64,000 nucleotides of DNA from Leptolyngbya sp. FACHB-261 (GCF_014696065.1 NZ_JACJPL010000001.1:124001-188000); one strand, 5' to 3'. Counted from the stretch's first letter, positions 34,855 to 45,850 are shown. Notes: a model not told the origin generated them from the letters alone. Numbers and translations are program-made.

Positions 34855-36660
34855 ATGCGACTGTCACAGATGTTGTTTGTCACCCTGCGGGAAAACCCGG
34901 CAGATGCCGAGATCCCCAGCCATAAGCTCCTGGTTCGCGCTGGTTACATCCGCCGCGTTGGCAGCGGTCTCTACGCCTACTTGCCCTTGATGTGGCGAGT
35001 CCTAAACAAAGTGTCCCAGGTCGTGCGCTCGGAGATGAATGCTGCCGGGGCTCAAGAATGCCTGCTGCCGCAACTTCAACCCTCGGAGCTGTGGAAGGAG
35101 TCCGGACGTTGGGACACCTACACGGCAGAAGGCATTATGTTCGCGCTAGAAGACCGCCAGGGGCGTGAAGTCTGCCTCGGCCCGACTCATGAAGAAGTAA
35201 TCACGGCAATCGCGCGGGACATGGTCCGCTCCTACCGCCAGCTGCCGCTGAATCTCTATCAGCTTCAGTCCAAGTTTAGAGATGAGATCCGGCCTCGCTT
35301 TGGCCTGATGCGCGGGCGGGAGTTCATCATGAAAGATGCTTACTCGTTCGATGCCGACGAGGCAGGTCTCAGGAAAAGTTATCAGGCGATGTATACCGCC
35401 TACTGCAATATCTTTCAGCGCTGCGGGCTAAAGTATCGGGCTGTGGAGGCCGATGCCGGGGCGATCGGCGGTGCTAAGAGTGCCTCTCAGGAGTTCATGA
35501 TCCTGGCAGAAGCCGGCGAAGACGAGGTGCTCTACACCGATGATGGCCAGTATGCAGCCAATGTAGAAAAAGCCGTCTCGCTGCCCCCCAAAGCGGCGCC
35601 CTCTCCTTTTAAGGAGTTCAAGAAGCTTGCCTGCCCAGATACACCCACGGTTGACCGCATGTGCACCTTCCTGGGTTGCGAGGCGACCAACATCGTCAAG
35701 AACGTTTTGTATCAGGCTGTTTACGACAATGGCACGATGGTTGCCGTCCTCGTCAGTATTCGCGGCGATCAGGATGTCAACGAGGTCAAGTTGCACAACG
35801 AACTGACCAACCTGGCAGCAGACTACCAGGCCAGCAAGGTGCTGAAGCTGGACGTAGCTGATTCTGAGAAGTGGGGGGTTGCGCCTCTCCCGTTGGGCTA
35901 CATCGCACCGGACTTGCCTGATGCAGCGCTGGCTGGAGCCAAGGGGCTAGTGCCCAAGTTCTTGCGGCTAGCGGATAAGACCGCCACCGAAACCCAGGGT
36001 TTTTCCACCGGTGCTAACGAGACGGGCTATCACGTGGTCGGCGCCAATTGGGGGGCTCAATATCCAACCCCTGGACGCATCGTGGATGTGCGCAAAGCCC
36101 GTCCTGGAGACCGGGCCATCCATGATCCCAGCCAGACCTTGAAGAGTGCTCGGGGCATTGAGGTCGGGCACATCTTTCAATTAGGGGTCGAATTCTCGGT
36201 GCCGATGGGCGCAACCTTCACCGACGAAACTGGGGACGTCAAGCCCCTATTCATGGGCTGCTACGGGGTAGGCGTGTCCCGTGTGGCCCAAGCAGCAGTC
36301 GAGCAGTCTTATGATGCCAACGGCATTATTTGGCCAGTGGCGATTGCCCCTTACCAGGTGATCGTGGTGATTCCCAACCTCAAGGACACTGAGCAAGTCG
36401 AGGCTGCCACCCAGCTCTACCAGGACTTAAACGCTGCTGGGGTCGAAACTCTGCTCGATGATCGCGAAGAGCGGGCCGGGGTCAAATTCAAAGATGCCGA
36501 TCTGATTGGTATTCCCTTCCGGGTCGTGACTGGGCGCTCACTGAAACAGGGCAAGGTAGAAGTTGTCAAACGGGCAACAGCTGAGTCAACAGAATTGCCC
36601 CTGACTGAAGTTGTGGCAACACTCCAGAGCTGGATCGGTGACGCGATTGCGCAGGCATAG
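34855..36660 (+). CDS. proS: Prolyl-tRNA synthetase
   Basis: ProS charges tRNA-Pro. The 601-residue protein is the bacterial long form: class II catalytic core with motif 2 [25 protein letters not shown], the YbaK-type editing insertion (about 225-390), motif 3 [19 protein letters not shown], and a C-terminal anticodon-binding domain from about 500. The editing domain normally clears mischarged Ala. CGGGAGAGAG precedes the ATG as ribosome site. Confidence 0.97.
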   Translation: MRLSQMLFVTLRENPADAEIPSHKLLVRAGYIRRVGSGLYAYLPLMWRVLNKVSQVVRSEMNAAGAQECLLPQLQPSELWKESGRWDTYTAEGIMFALEDRQGREVCLGPTHEEVITAIARDMVRSYRQLPLNLYQLQSKFRDEIRPRFGLMRGREFIMKDAYSFDADEAGLRKSYQAMYTAYCNIFQRCGLKYRAVEADAGAIGGAKSASQEFMILAEAGEDEVLYTDDGQYAANVEKAVSLPPKAAPSPFKEFKKLACPDTPTVDRMCTFLGCEATNIVKNVLYQAVYDNGTMVAVLVSIRGDQDVNEVKLHNELTNLAADYQASKVLKLDVADSEKWGVAPLPLGYIAPDLPDAALAGAKGLVPKFLRLADKTATETQGFSTGANETGYHVVGANWGAQYPTPGRIVDVRKARPGDRAIHDPSQTLKSARGIEVGHIFQLGVEFSVPMGATFTDETGDVKPLFMGCYGVGVSRVAQAAVEQSYDANGIIWPVAIAPYQVIVVIPNLKDTEQVEAATQLYQDLNAAGVETLLDDREERAGVKFKDADLIGIPFRVVTGRSLKQGKVEVVKRATAESTELPLTEVVATLQSWIGDAIAQA

Positions 36661-36665
36661 ACGCA

Positions 36666-36718
36666 ATGACCCAGATATGACCAGACATGACCCAGATATC
36701 ACTCACAGATATCACTCA
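36666..36718. repeat. Overlapping short tandem repeats after proS
   Basis: The 13-bp word atgacccagatat occurs at 36666-36678 and 36687-36699. A 13-bp word cagatatcactca then appears twice in direct tandem (36693-36705, 36706-36718). The array fills the short gap between proS and the next gene. It is probably slippage DNA without a defined role. Confidence 0.75.
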
Positions 36719-36760
36719 GACAGATAGACATCCAACGAATCGGTGCCGAAAGGAAACTAG

Positions 36761-37579
36761 ATGGAGTTGATTGCTCTCATTCTCTCAGGGCTATTCAGCC
36801 TCGCGGGTAGTGGCGGCCTCGTGGCAGAACGCCTCAGCCAGAGTTTGCTGCGCGATCAAATTCAAAGCGCAGACAAGCTAGAAGTGCGCATCGACAACAG
36901 GCCAAATTACCAAATTTTGCAGGGCCACGTTGACCGGCTGCGCGTGGCAGGGCGAGGAGTGGTGCTGCGTCCGACCCGTCGGGATAATGGGGCAACTCTG
37001 CGGCTGCAAGCGGTGGATCTAGAAACTGACCCCATCGACTTGAACCCTAGTAGCTTGCAGTTGCGTCGGCCTCTAGGTGCAGCAGTGCGGTTGGTGTTGC
37101 GAGCGGAAGATCTCAACCAGGCATTGCAATCACCCGCCGCCCAATGCCAATTGCAGCGGCTAGGCCGAGGCTTAGGGCCTGGATATACGCTGAGCGAACC
37201 TCAGGTTGAGTTCTTGAGTAATGGCCGTATTCGCCTGCGGGGCAGTTTACGACGTGGCAACCAGGACCCTAACGCTCTGACCGCAGTCTTTGAAGCCGCC
37301 CCTCAAGTGCAGCAGGGAGCTCGGCTGCTGCTCAACCAGCCCAGCCTGACCCTCAATGGGCAGCCTGTTCCCTTAGCTTTCTACCAACGCTTGTTGGACG
37401 GCTTGAGCCAAGAGTATGACCTGCGACGGTTCCAGAGCCAAGGGATCACCGCTAGAGTTCTGCAACTCAACAGCACGCCTGGAGAGCTAGAACTAGTCGC
37501 CTATGTACGCACAAATCAACTTCCTGCAAGGTCAGGGCGGCGGTCTCGACGGGTGGTTGGAGAAACGGAACGGCCCTGA
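36761..37579 (+). CDS. DUF2993 family secreted/lipid-associated protein
   Basis: The 272-residue protein starts with a hydrophobic segment (about 1-22) and then reads as one beta-rich domain (LEVRIDNRPNYQILQGHVDRLRVAGRGV), as in DUF2993 (LmeA-like) proteins. Family members act at the cell envelope. The C-terminus is arginine-rich. AAAGGAAAC precedes the ATG. It may form a unit with proS. Confidence 0.8.
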   Translation: MELIALILSGLFSLAGSGGLVAERLSQSLLRDQIQSADKLEVRIDNRPNYQILQGHVDRLRVAGRGVVLRPTRRDNGATLRLQAVDLETDPIDLNPSSLQLRRPLGAAVRLVLRAEDLNQALQSPAAQCQLQRLGRGLGPGYTLSEPQVEFLSNGRIRLRGSLRRGNQDPNALTAVFEAAPQVQQGARLLLNQPSLTLNGQPVPLAFYQRLLDGLSQEYDLRRFQSQGITARVLQLNSTPGELELVAYVRTNQLPARSGRRSRRVVGETERP

Positions 37580-37664
37580 GTGCTCTAATCAAAGGCGCTA
37601 ATTCAAGAACTGAGCCCAAGCCGCATCTCGAAAAAAGCTTGAGCCCAAAAACTTGAATTATTAA

Positions 37665-37883
37665 CTAGCGTAGAGTCAGAGTCTTAGAGGGGGCAGGGGA
37701 GCTGGCGAGAGCTTGTTGTTCTAGGAGTTGTTGCTCCAAAGAGTGGATATCAGCACTGATCCCAGAGAGTTTGAATTGCAGGCCAGCGCGCATCTCCCGC
37801 AGAAACTTGAGCTTGCGCTCTAGCAGGGCTGCGCGAGATTCGGCTTCAGGTGCGTTGTAGTCTCTGAAGATATAAGGAATCAT
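37665..37883 (-). CDS. Small coiled-coil protein of unknown function
   Basis: I place the start at the ATG at 37883 (72 residues; GAGG sits 7 nt upstream) rather than the 79-residue frame. After the opening MIPYIFRDYNAP comes one long amphipathic helix (about 15-60), probably a coiled coil. I do not recognise the family. It has no export or membrane features. It lies convergent to DUF2993 and is separated from the regulator upstream by 220 bp. Confidence 0.5.
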   Translation of the reverse strand: MIPYIFRDYNAPEAESRAALLERKLKFLREMRAGLQFKLSGISADIHSLEQQLLEQQALASSPAPSKTLTLR

Positions 37884-38101
37884 GTTGTGCCTCAGCAGAA
37901 TCAAAGTCTTTAACCGCCAATAACCTCACACCTCAAGGTCACTTAAGGTTTGATTCTGATCAGACTACCGTGGGTATTCAAATTTCGGTTCCATCCGGAG
38001 GCTCATTTTTGCAAGCAACCGTTCTGCAAACGACCGTAGCTTTAAGCCACTAGCCCTTCTATACAATTTTTTATGAAGATAATTTACAGAAGGGCTAGCA
38101 G

Positions 38102-38662
38102 CTATTCCTCAAGACAACGCTCTTTGGATAGGGCACTTTTCATGTGTTTCTTCACTGTGTTTAGGCTGATGTATAGCTCCTCCGCAATCTGTCTATAGGT
38201 TTTGCCTGCCTTTGCTTGAGACCAGACTTCTGCTTCACGGGGAGTGAAGCCATAGTCTGGTCGGACAGCCCGAATAACCTCAGCATCAAGCGGAACGCTA
38301 CTTTCTAGAATGACTAGAACGTGTTGCCCTTTGTGACCTTGAGTCGGGTTTTGAGAATGGGCTGAAGCGACTTCAAGCCAGCGCGCTGTGATACGGACAG
38401 TAACTTTTTGGTCTGGAGAAATGCTGTAATCGACAATGACTCGCTTGCCAGGAGAGTCCGCCTGAGCCCGAATCAAGCATTCACAGGCATACCACACGAG
38501 CTTGGGAATTGAGGGCGTATGGGGATCATTAGAAGCCAGTTGCTGGCAGATGTTATGGGCCTGACGATTGCTGTAAACCAGATGGTTATCTGGCGTAATG
38601 ATTAAAACTCCATGGCCAAATTCTTCGAGAATTGCCTGATAGAGCAATTGGTCTAAATCCAT
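38102..38662 (-). CDS. PAS-LuxR transcriptional regulator
   Basis: This 186-residue regulator has an N-terminal PAS-like domain (ILEEFGHGVLIITPDNHLVYSNRQAH at 11-36) and a C-terminal LuxR-type helix-turn-helix (FTPREAEVWSQAKAGKTYRQIAEELYISLNTVKKHMKSAL, about 138-180). PAS domains bind small ligands, haem or light-sensing cofactors, or act as dimer interfaces, and no cofactor residue can be identified here. There is no receiver domain. Its target genes are unknown. The 1.3 kb gap upstream may contain its operator. Confidence 0.85.
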   Translation of the reverse strand: MDLDQLLYQAILEEFGHGVLIITPDNHLVYSNRQAHNICQQLASNDPHTPSIPKLVWYACECLIRAQADSPGKRVIVDYSISPDQKVTVRITARWLEVASAHSQNPTQGHKGQHVLVILESSVPLDAEVIRAVRPDYGFTPREAEVWSQAKAGKTYRQIAEELYISLNTVKKHMKSALSKERCLEE

Positions 38663-39971
38663 AGAAGTGATGACCCTTCGGCAGAGGTAGTTTTATGAAT
38701 TCGCGATCTACTAACAGACGCAGATATTCCGGAACGACCAGCCCACTAAAGAAGAAAGAGGAGAGCAGCGAAGCTGTTTGCCTTATAGACGAGTAGCTTC
38801 GATACAGTACGGATATGGGGACACGAGAGAAGCAACTCTGAGATTGCTAAGCCCTCGGCTCAAGCAAGGCATCAAACAATAAAAATGTGGGGCGTGTTAG
38901 AGCTTCATGTATTAGGCTTCCGGCGATCCAAATCACAATCCGGAAGATTTTCGCAAGCTTAAAAAGCATTAACGCTCTTACAAAGCTAGTCTCTGTATTT
39001 AATTCTGTGAACTCAGCTTCTAGCGTTCATGAGCACTGGACTAGTTGCTCACTGCTCTAGCAGAGCTTGACTCTAAAGTAAACAAATAGACATCTGTGAC
39101 TAAGACTACCTTTCGTAGTGCGATTCAATACATTCCTCTTCAATCTAAATCGAACTACTTCACTATCCGGTAGGTTTCTACTCGTTCAGGTGTTTTCAAT
39201 GACGCTTACTCTGTGATCTGCGCCACTTCATTGACTTCTATTGTCCAGAAAGTTGTCGTCAACACTTAAGCTTGTATCGACAGTGAGAGAACTAACAAGG
39301 CACCTAAAGCATTAAACTCCTAACCAGATCAAGCAATGGATTGTCCTCACTCAGTCGAGTGATTTTAGAGGTGTACTGCAAAAATATAAATACAGACTAG
39401 TTAGCGTTACCACTCATCCTTTTGATATTGACCAACTTTTGCTAATGGTTGACAAGCAGCTACAGTCACTCATTCCAAACTGGTACAAGTATTCGCGTGC
39501 AATGAGCGGTTTATGGACGAGAGTAAGTAGAGTAGTAGGTGCAAGGCCACAACATAGAATTGCTGTAGACACTCCTCAATAAGCAAGGATATATTTACGA
39601 AGACAAAGGCTAGGGTATGCTAGTTGCCCAGAGAGAATAGAGTTTAGCCAATACAACCTAATACATAAATTAGTGTCTGGGAATACATCGGGATTGCCCA
39701 AATTGCACAGCCCAGAAAATAAAGCAGAAAAAGGGTACCCAGCAAGGGTACTGCCGGATAGGACTGCTACCCGATCAACGCTGAGGTTCTCAACTTGTCG
39801 GTTCTGCACAAAATTTACAACTGCTATTGCACCTAGCTCTTGCCACAGGCTTTTGCCGGAGGCTGTCCAACTCACCGTGCCCGTGGTTCCAGCCAGGACA
39901 GCATTGAAGTTCTTGCATCAGGCTGCTCAGAGCTTGATCCAGTCAGTCGGTCAGCCTCCCAGGAGCAGTCC
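38663..39971. other. 1.3 kb stretch without a convincing gene
   Basis: This is the largest gene-free span in the window. Two overlapping open frames of about 100 codons on opposite strands (around 39576-39975) have no recognisable protein and no good ribosome site. No tRNA, tmRNA, RNase P or SRP RNA signature was seen. It contains a gggtaccc palindrome near 39735. It could be a degraded gene, a long regulatory region or hold an unknown small RNA. Confidence 0.5.
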
Positions 39972-41015
39972 TTAGCAGGCCTGCAATTGCGAGTCCACCA
40001 TCGTGGGCACCTTTTGCCAAACCCGACCGTCGAGCGCCATCTGCTCGATACGACTGGCGAGGCGCAGAGCTTTGAGCGCTTGTTCGCCACCCACTGAGGG
40101 CTGTTCGCCGCCACGCACACAGTTAACAAAGTGCTCAAGCTCTGCGTGCAGGGGCTCAATGTTACTGGTGTAGACCTTTTCGATTAACCCATCCTGACGG
40201 TAGAGAACTTGACCGTAATCTGTTGTGGAATTAGCAATAGTCTGGCGGTGGATCAGAATTTCGTTGTTGAGAAAATCTGCCTCAGTCAGTGAGTTCTTGC
40301 AGTGGGCGGCAATCCGACGCAGTTTGCGATGAGTGACCTTGCTGGCCGTCAAGGTGGCAACTACGCCATTGACGAACACAAAGGTCGCAGTCACGTAGTC
40401 CAGGTAGCCCGAATCAGAAGCGCGGCTGCCACTGGCGGTCAGGCTGCTAACGCTCACGGGTACCAGTTCCAACAACAGATCGATGTCATGGATCATCAAG
40501 TCGAACACTACCGAGACATCGTTGGCCCGGTGGGAGTAGGGGCTCATGCGGTGCGCTTCCAGAGCCAGCAGTTCTTCGTGCTTGAGCACTTTGCTCAGCT
40601 CGGCAAAGGCTGGGTTAAATCGCTCGATGTGGCCGACTTGAAGAATACGGTTGCACTCAGCCGCCGCGTTAACCAGGGATTCAGCCTCATTGAGGGTCGC
40701 CGCAATCGGCTTCTCAATCAGGACATGTACCCCTGCCTGGAGACAGGTCATGCCTACGTCGTAATGCAAGCGGGTGGGAACCGCAATGCAAACGGCATCT
40801 ACATGGGCTAACAGGTCGTGGTAGTCCTCAAAAAAACGGACCCGGTACTTACTCGCAGTATCCAGGCCCCGCTCCACGTTGACGTCTGAAATTCCCACCA
40901 GTTCGACATCTTTAAGAAGGCTGAGCACCCGCGCATGGTGCTGCCCCATATTGCCAACTCCGATCACTCCAATCCGAATCGGCTCAACCTGAGCACGAGA
41001 CATGAAGGCGTTCAT
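39972..41015 (-). CDS. Gfo/Idh/MocA-family oxidoreductase
   Basis: This is a 347-residue NAD(P)-dependent oxidoreductase. It opens with a Rossmann motif GVIGVGNMGQHHARVL and has the E-K-P segment (VHVLIEKPIAATLNEAE) that contributes to the active site, then a C-terminal beta-sheet domain (DLMIHDIDLLLEL). The family acts on sugars and related molecules, and cyanobacterial relatives are varied. The substrate cannot be told. Starts at 41003 or 41048 are also possible. It is divergent from pyrE. Confidence 0.85.
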   Translation of the reverse strand: MNAFMSRAQVEPIRIGVIGVGNMGQHHARVLSLLKDVELVGISDVNVERGLDTASKYRVRFFEDYHDLLAHVDAVCIAVPTRLHYDVGMTCLQAGVHVLIEKPIAATLNEAESLVNAAAECNRILQVGHIERFNPAFAELSKVLKHEELLALEAHRMSPYSHRANDVSVVFDLMIHDIDLLLELVPVSVSSLTASGSRASDSGYLDYVTATFVFVNGVVATLTASKVTHRKLRRIAAHCKNSLTEADFLNNEILIHRQTIANSTTDYGQVLYRQDGLIEKVYTSNIEPLHAELEHFVNCVRGGEQPSVGGEQALKALRLASRIEQMALDGRVWQKVPTMVDSQLQAC

Positions 41016-41283
41016 ACTTCTCACACCATGAACTTTTAATGCGCACACTTCAAAAGACTACCGCAAATCCCTGTTGACGGCGGGTAGGAGCCTTTGGAGG
41101 TCGTCAAGGCTACAGGACGTGCCCAGGCATGGCAGCAAGAAACGGACATAGGTTGTGACTCTGGGGTTGTGACTCTGGACTGCGCTGCTGTACCCAACCT
41201 GACGTCAGGGAAAGACGATTCGTGCCCAAAGGGGCCTAGATGTCTTAAGCTAACGGTCTGTGTGTTGCCCTTTGGAGCCCGCC

Positions 41284-41877
41284 ATGTTTGACCTAGGGTT
41301 TGACCTGAGCACTGCCCGTGCCGAGTTACTGGATTTAGTTGTGACACGGGCCTATCGGGAAGGTGATTTCACCCTGTCCTCTGGACAAAAGAGCAGCTAC
41401 TACGTCAATTGCAAAGAAGTCACCCTTCACCCACAGGGGGCACTGCGCACAGGGCAGGTGTTGCGCTCAATGTTAAAACCAGAAGCGGAAGCAGTAGCGG
41501 GTTTAACCTTAGGTGCTGATCCAATCGTGACTGCGGTGAGTGTGGTTTCTGCCAGTTCTGAGCGACCAGTGAGCGCTCTGATCGTGCGCAAAGAGCCTAA
41601 AGGTCACGGCACCCAGGCTTGGATTGAAGGTCCGCAATTACCTCCCGGTACGCAAGTGGCTGTGCTGGAGGATGTAGTCACCACTGGCCAATCGGCGCTC
41701 AAAGCCGTAGAGCGTCTGCGAGCCGCAGGTTATCAGGTTCAGCAAGTCTTGACACTGCTAGACCGTCTACAGGGAGGGGCCGAACTCTACGCCGCGCAAG
41801 GTCTACAATTTGCTGCAGCCTTCACCATCAATGATTTGCAAGCACGGGTTCGGCAGCAAGCCGGTCAGCATTCATAA
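41284..41877 (+). CDS. pyrE: Orotate phosphoribosyltransferase
   Basis: PyrE transfers a phosphoribosyl group to orotate in pyrimidine synthesis. The start MFDLGFDLSTAR at 41284 gives 197 residues and removes an unlikely MCCPLEPA extension. The PRPP motif VAVLEDVVTTGQS (near residues 127-139), and the orotate/PRPP contacts in FTLSSGQKSSYYVNCK, are conserved. The protein is a single domain, not the fused UMP synthase. Confidence 0.95.
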   Translation: MFDLGFDLSTARAELLDLVVTRAYREGDFTLSSGQKSSYYVNCKEVTLHPQGALRTGQVLRSMLKPEAEAVAGLTLGADPIVTAVSVVSASSERPVSALIVRKEPKGHGTQAWIEGPQLPPGTQVAVLEDVVTTGQSALKAVERLRAAGYQVQQVLTLLDRLQGGAELYAAQGLQFAAAFTINDLQARVRQQAGQHS

Positions 41878-41899
41878 GTTGAGCAATAGTTGAGCAAGA

Positions 41900-41959
41900 C
41901 TTGACACTCTTTTCTTGACACTCTTTTAAAGAGCACAAACTAATAAAGAGCACAAACTA
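41900..41959. repeat. Paired tandem repeats after pyrE
   Basis: A 14-bp word cttgacactctttt is duplicated in tandem (41900-41913, 41914-41927). It is followed by two copies of taaagagcacaaacta (41927-41942, 41944-41959). The words contain complementary ctctttt / aaagag, so hairpins can form between them. The element lies between the convergent pyrE and hybrid kinase genes and may terminate both. Confidence 0.75.
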
Positions 41960-41983
41960 AGAGCGCAGCACATCCGGTTGGGC

Positions 41984-44596
41984 TTATTCTCCCGCACGCT
42001 CCTTTTGCAAGGCAGCTCTGACTCTGTCATACTCGTTATCTAACTGCGGCTCCCGCTCAGCAGCACCCTCTAGCGACCCGGCGTAACCTATGACTTCCAG
42101 TTCCTCGCAAAGCTGGCATAGGGCTTGCGCTCCGAAATTGACACTAGCTGATTTCAGAGCATGGGCCGATTGATGCAGTCCGTCGGCATCCGCCTGGGCG
42201 ATAGCAGCATGAATTGCCTCAAGTAACTTTGGTGTATGACTCAAATAAACCGCAATCAGCTCAGCCAGTAGGCCCGAGCCACGCTCGCGACCCGCTAACC
42301 AGGTCTCTCGTAACAGTCTGAGATCAATCGCTGGTGCTGTTACGACTGGCTCTATGTCTACGGCCGTTGATGCAGCTGCAAGGGGCAGGACAGTAGCCTG
42401 GGATTGGGTGAGAACTTGGGCCAGACCTTCGAGCCGAACCGGTTTACTGATGAAATCATCCATGCCGGCTTTCAAGCATTCCTTGCGGTCGTTCTCCATG
42501 GCGCTAGCAGTCATGGCAACGATGCGGGGACGGGAATCTGGCGGCCATTCCTGACAAATGCGACGGGTGGCTGTCAGGCCGTCCATTTCCGGCATGTACA
42601 TATCCATCAGCACCAAGTCATAAGGTCGATCATGCAGCGCTTGCAGCACCTCTAGACCATTGGAGGCCAAGTCTGCCTCATAGCCTAAGCGTGCCAAGAG
42701 ATGCATTGTGACCTTCTGATTAACGGCATTATCTTCAGCCAGCAAAATCCGTAGGGGAGCCCGCTCAGCCTGGGGTAATGATTGGGAGTTGACCTGGGTC
42801 TGACTAGCAGCAATCGCAGTAGACCAAGCTTTGATCGTGAACGAAAAGGTTGAGCCATGACCGAGTTGGCTCTCAACCCAAATCCGTCCTCCCATGCACT
42901 CGCTTAACCGCTTGCTGATCATCAAGCCCAGGCCGGTCCCGCCGTAGCGGTTGCTAATCGAAGCATCCACTTGGCTGAAGGACTTGAAGAGGCGGTCCAT
43001 GCGCTCGGCAGGAATGCCAATGCCTGTATCCTGAACCGCAAAGCAGATCTCGTATTGAGTGGAGTCTGAGTCTCCTGCACTGGCTGCGGGCAAGGCTTGG
43101 GCACTCACTGAAATCACCACTTTGCCGCGCTCGGTGAACTTGATGGCATTTCCCAACAAATTCACCAAGATCTGGCGCAGGCGAGCGCTGTCCCCCACAA
43201 TCGCAATGGGGGTCGAGGGAGCCAGCACAGCAGAAAGCGCCACTCCCTTGGCAGCCGCTTGCGGCGATAACAGAGCCAGGGCTCCTTCAACACAAGGGCG
43301 CAATTCAAAAGGCTGCTCTGCTAACTCCAAGCGCCCAGATTCAATTTTTGAAAAATCAAGAATGTCATTAATCAGGGCAAGCAGTGCATCACCACTACTG
43401 CGGATCGTCTCTACATAGTCTCGCTGTTGAGGCGTTAGTTCCGTTTCCAGCAGCAGGTCCGTTAAGCCGATTACGCCATTCATGGGCGTCCGAATCTCGT
43501 GGCTCATGGTTGCCAGGAACTCGCTCTCCGCTTGCAACAGCGCATCGGATCGGACCCGGTCAGATAGAATCACCGCCCCTGTCGTCAAACTGAACAAAAC
43601 CAGAGGGGCAGCAATTGGCAGCCAGTAACCCGATACAAACAACAGCAAACCGAAGCTGCCCCAACCGCAACAGAGCCCCAGCCAGGTGAGCAGTTGTCGC
43701 CGCACCGGCCAGCGGGTCAGCAGAGCGCTCAAGCCCGGTCCCCCCAAAAGCAGCACTGGCAACAGCCAGAGATCGCTTGGCACTTGCAGAAAGTTTTGCC
43801 GTAGCAAATTATTGATCACCGCGGCGTGCAGATAGACACCGCTGGCAGGCGGCGTGGCATTGAAAGGGGTCGGCATCGAATCGATACCCACAGCCGTTAC
43901 CCCGACCAGAACCATCTTGCCCTGAAAACGTTCGGCTGGAATTTTGCCGCGAATGACATCAATAAAGGAATACTGGGTCATTCGCTGCGCCGGACCCGGC
44001 CAATTCACCCACAGCTTGTGCTGGAGGTTGGGCATGGGAACTGGGTCTTGAATTAGCCCATAGGCCTGGGTTGCGACAATCGCTAGCGCCGGGATGCCCT
44101 GAACCGATGGCTCCACGCTCCGAGTCAGACCATCGCTGTCCTGCTGCTTGCGAATATGTCCCTCACCCAGTTCTGCCGCTTGTAGTTGGGGATTCGGCCG
44201 CAAGGGAGCGCCAATGTTGTCCCAGGCATGGGCCAGCACAACTTGACCTTGGCGTTCCATCGCTGTGGCTAATGCCGCATCTTCTGGGCTGGGCTCTGCC
44301 AGCAGCAAATCGAAGGCGACGACGCTAGGCTGCGCCTTGGCTAGAACGTTCAGCAGCTCGGTATAACGCTGACGGGGCCAGGGAAAATAACCCGCTTCGC
44401 GCAGGCTAGTCTCATCAATCGCCACCAACACAACCCGGTCATCCCAGGCGATCGGCCCGCGCAGGCGAAACAGGGCATTGTAGCTGAGCTGCTCCAAAGG
44501 TTGCCAGGCACCTAGCTTCAGCAGGGCAGCAACTGCCAGGGCGGTGAATCCTCCCGGTAGGATGCGCCAACCTAACTCACGGAACTGCCAGTTCAT
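41984..44596 (-). CDS. CHASE2 hybrid histidine kinase with receiver and Hpt domains
   Basis: The 870 residues form a full phosphorelay: an extracytoplasmic CHASE2 sensor (about 30-280), a cluster of membrane helices (about 281-350), HisKA with H366 ([15 protein letters not shown]), an HATPase, a receiver with D665 ([13 protein letters not shown]) and an Hpt with H812 ([12 protein letters not shown]). CHASE2 senses unknown external signals. Its start overlaps the upstream FecR gene by 20 bp, so the two are translationally linked. The final output protein is not in this operon. Confidence 0.93.
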   Translation of the reverse strand: MNWQFRELGWRILPGGFTALAVAALLKLGAWQPLEQLSYNALFRLRGPIAWDDRVVLVAIDETSLREAGYFPWPRQRYTELLNVLAKAQPSVVAFDLLLAEPSPEDAALATAMERQGQVVLAHAWDNIGAPLRPNPQLQAAELGEGHIRKQQDSDGLTRSVEPSVQGIPALAIVATQAYGLIQDPVPMPNLQHKLWVNWPGPAQRMTQYSFIDVIRGKIPAERFQGKMVLVGVTAVGIDSMPTPFNATPPASGVYLHAAVINNLLRQNFLQVPSDLWLLPVLLLGGPGLSALLTRWPVRRQLLTWLGLCCGWGSFGLLLFVSGYWLPIAAPLVLFSLTTGAVILSDRVRSDALLQAESEFLATMSHEIRTPMNGVIGLTDLLLETELTPQQRDYVETIRSSGDALLALINDILDFSKIESGRLELAEQPFELRPCVEGALALLSPQAAAKGVALSAVLAPSTPIAIVGDSARLRQILVNLLGNAIKFTERGKVVISVSAQALPAASAGDSDSTQYEICFAVQDTGIGIPAERMDRLFKSFSQVDASISNRYGGTGLGLMISKRLSECMGGRIWVESQLGHGSTFSFTIKAWSTAIAASQTQVNSQSLPQAERAPLRILLAEDNAVNQKVTMHLLARLGYEADLASNGLEVLQALHDRPYDLVLMDMYMPEMDGLTATRRICQEWPPDSRPRIVAMTASAMENDRKECLKAGMDDFISKPVRLEGLAQVLTQSQATVLPLAAASTAVDIEPVVTAPAIDLRLLRETWLAGRERGSGLLAELIAVYLSHTPKLLEAIHAAIAQADADGLHQSAHALKSASVNFGAQALCQLCEELEVIGYAGSLEGAAEREPQLDNEYDRVRAALQKERAGE

Positions 44597-45449
44597 AGAC
44601 TTGTTGTTTACCCAGTGGTGTAGTCACAACTGCCCGGACGCGCCGATCAGCAGGCAGAGGCAGCCTGACCTCGAACCGTCCATTCTGGTCAACGTCTTGG
44701 GGCACATCGGCAACGGTTAGCAAATTAACCGGGTCAACTTGACCAATGATGTGAGCGGTCTGAGGAGCTTCTGCCGTGAGCAGTTGCAAGGCTAGGCGCG
44801 TATCGTTCCGCAAGGGGACAGGGGGCGAGGGGGGTTCTCCAGGCACAATCGAACTTTGAAAGCCAGCAGTGACCGGCACCGATTGGCCCTGAGCCGCTGC
44901 GACCACGCTGCCTTCTAAGGTTGCGACCCCGGTTTTGCCACTGGGCTGCACACTAACGCCAAACACCGTTCCTCGGACCCCGCTTAAGCCAGCGGGGGTT
45001 AGAACCTCTAGTCTCGAATTTGGGTTGGTGAACGGGCGCAGCCGTAGCCGGGCTTGTCCAGTTGTGACCTGAAGCCGTGTAATCCGCCCACCAGAGGCTA
45101 ACGCGGTGAGTTGCTGAACCTGTAGCCGAGTGCGCTCAGAAACATCAATTGAGCCGATGCCAGTGTCCACTGCTAACGTCGCACTGGATTGGTTGCCGGT
45201 CTCTAGTACATCACCGACCGCTTGCAGGCGAGTGCCAACTCCAGCTCTTTGCGTCGCCTGAGCTCGACGATAAGTGACATTGCCGACGGCCTGACGAACT
45301 TCCAGCCAGCGGTTGACGCGGACCTGCAAAGGCTGAGCCATTGTCTCGTGTGTGAGGCTGTACAGGCCCAATGCAGGAAGTAGAAGCCCCAGGGTCCAAA
45401 GTTTGTTCAGCCAATGTTTGTTCTGATGCCTTGCCTGGTGTTTCATCAT
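44577..45449 (-). CDS. Exported FecR-domain protein
   Basis: The 290 residues start with a signal segment (about 15-38) and contain a FecR domain ([19 protein letters not shown] ... [23 protein letters not shown] ... [24 protein letters not shown]). A C-terminal region from about 200 is beta-rich with [19 protein letters not shown]. FecR domains often sit with CHASE2 sensors in cyanobacteria, where the pair may sense the cell surface. It follows SPOR by a 4-bp overlap and runs into the kinase. Confidence 0.85.
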   Translation of the reverse strand: MMKHQARHQNKHWLNKLWTLGLLLPALGLYSLTHETMAQPLQVRVNRWLEVRQAVGNVTYRRAQATQRAGVGTRLQAVGDVLETGNQSSATLAVDTGIGSIDVSERTRLQVQQLTALASGGRITRLQVTTGQARLRLRPFTNPNSRLEVLTPAGLSGVRGTVFGVSVQPSGKTGVATLEGSVVAAAQGQSVPVTAGFQSSIVPGEPPSPPVPLRNDTRLALQLLTAEAPQTAHIIGQVDPVNLLTVADVPQDVDQNGRFEVRLPLPADRRVRAVVTTPLGKQQVYELAVP

Positions 45450-45850
45450 CTGGCCGAGCGAACTGGTCTGTAAGCTACGCGGGCATCAAACCCACGGTCT
45501 CGTAGCTGGTGACTCAACGATTCTGCTGAGCCACGATTAGCGAAAGCACCTGCCTGGACATAGCGACCGAGCCGCGAGTTGGATAGAAAGGCGGTTGGGA
45601 TGTACCGCTGAAGCCGGTCAAGGATCTGAGAGTTGCCTGGCACTACAACAACGTAGGGAGTGTCCCGGGTTTGCCCCAAGAGGACGGTGCCTTGCCTCTG
45701 ACTGGGAGGAGGATTGGAGATGGGGGGTGGCAGCTGAGCGAGGAGCGGTTGACCCAGCAGTTGACCCAGCATCAGAAGCGGTATCAGAGCTGTAAATGAA
45801 TGCACAACCATAAGCGGTAGGAAGTAGGGGCTTTGCCACTGCGTTGGCAC
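45446..45850 (-). CDS. Exported SPOR-like protein
   Basis: The 134-residue protein has a long hydrophobic export or anchor segment (about 10-38) and a C-terminal SPOR-like half with LGRYVQAGAFANRGSAESLSHQLRDRGFDARVAYRP. SPOR domains bind denuded peptidoglycan at division sites. It is the first gene of the SPOR-FecR-CHASE2 operon. An internal Met at residue 14 would give a shorter, cleaner signal peptide. Confidence 0.8.
   Translation of the reverse strand: MPTQWQSPYFLPLMVVHSFTALIPLLMLGQLLGQPLLAQLPPPISNPPPSQRQGTVLLGQTRDTPYVVVVPGNSQILDRLQRYIPTAFLSNSRLGRYVQAGAFANRGSAESLSHQLRDRGFDARVAYRPVRSAR

Noticed and set aside
39576-39975. Opposing open frames of about 100 codons in the 1.3 kb gap
   Set aside because: No recognisable domain, no ribosome site, and the two overlap on opposite strands.
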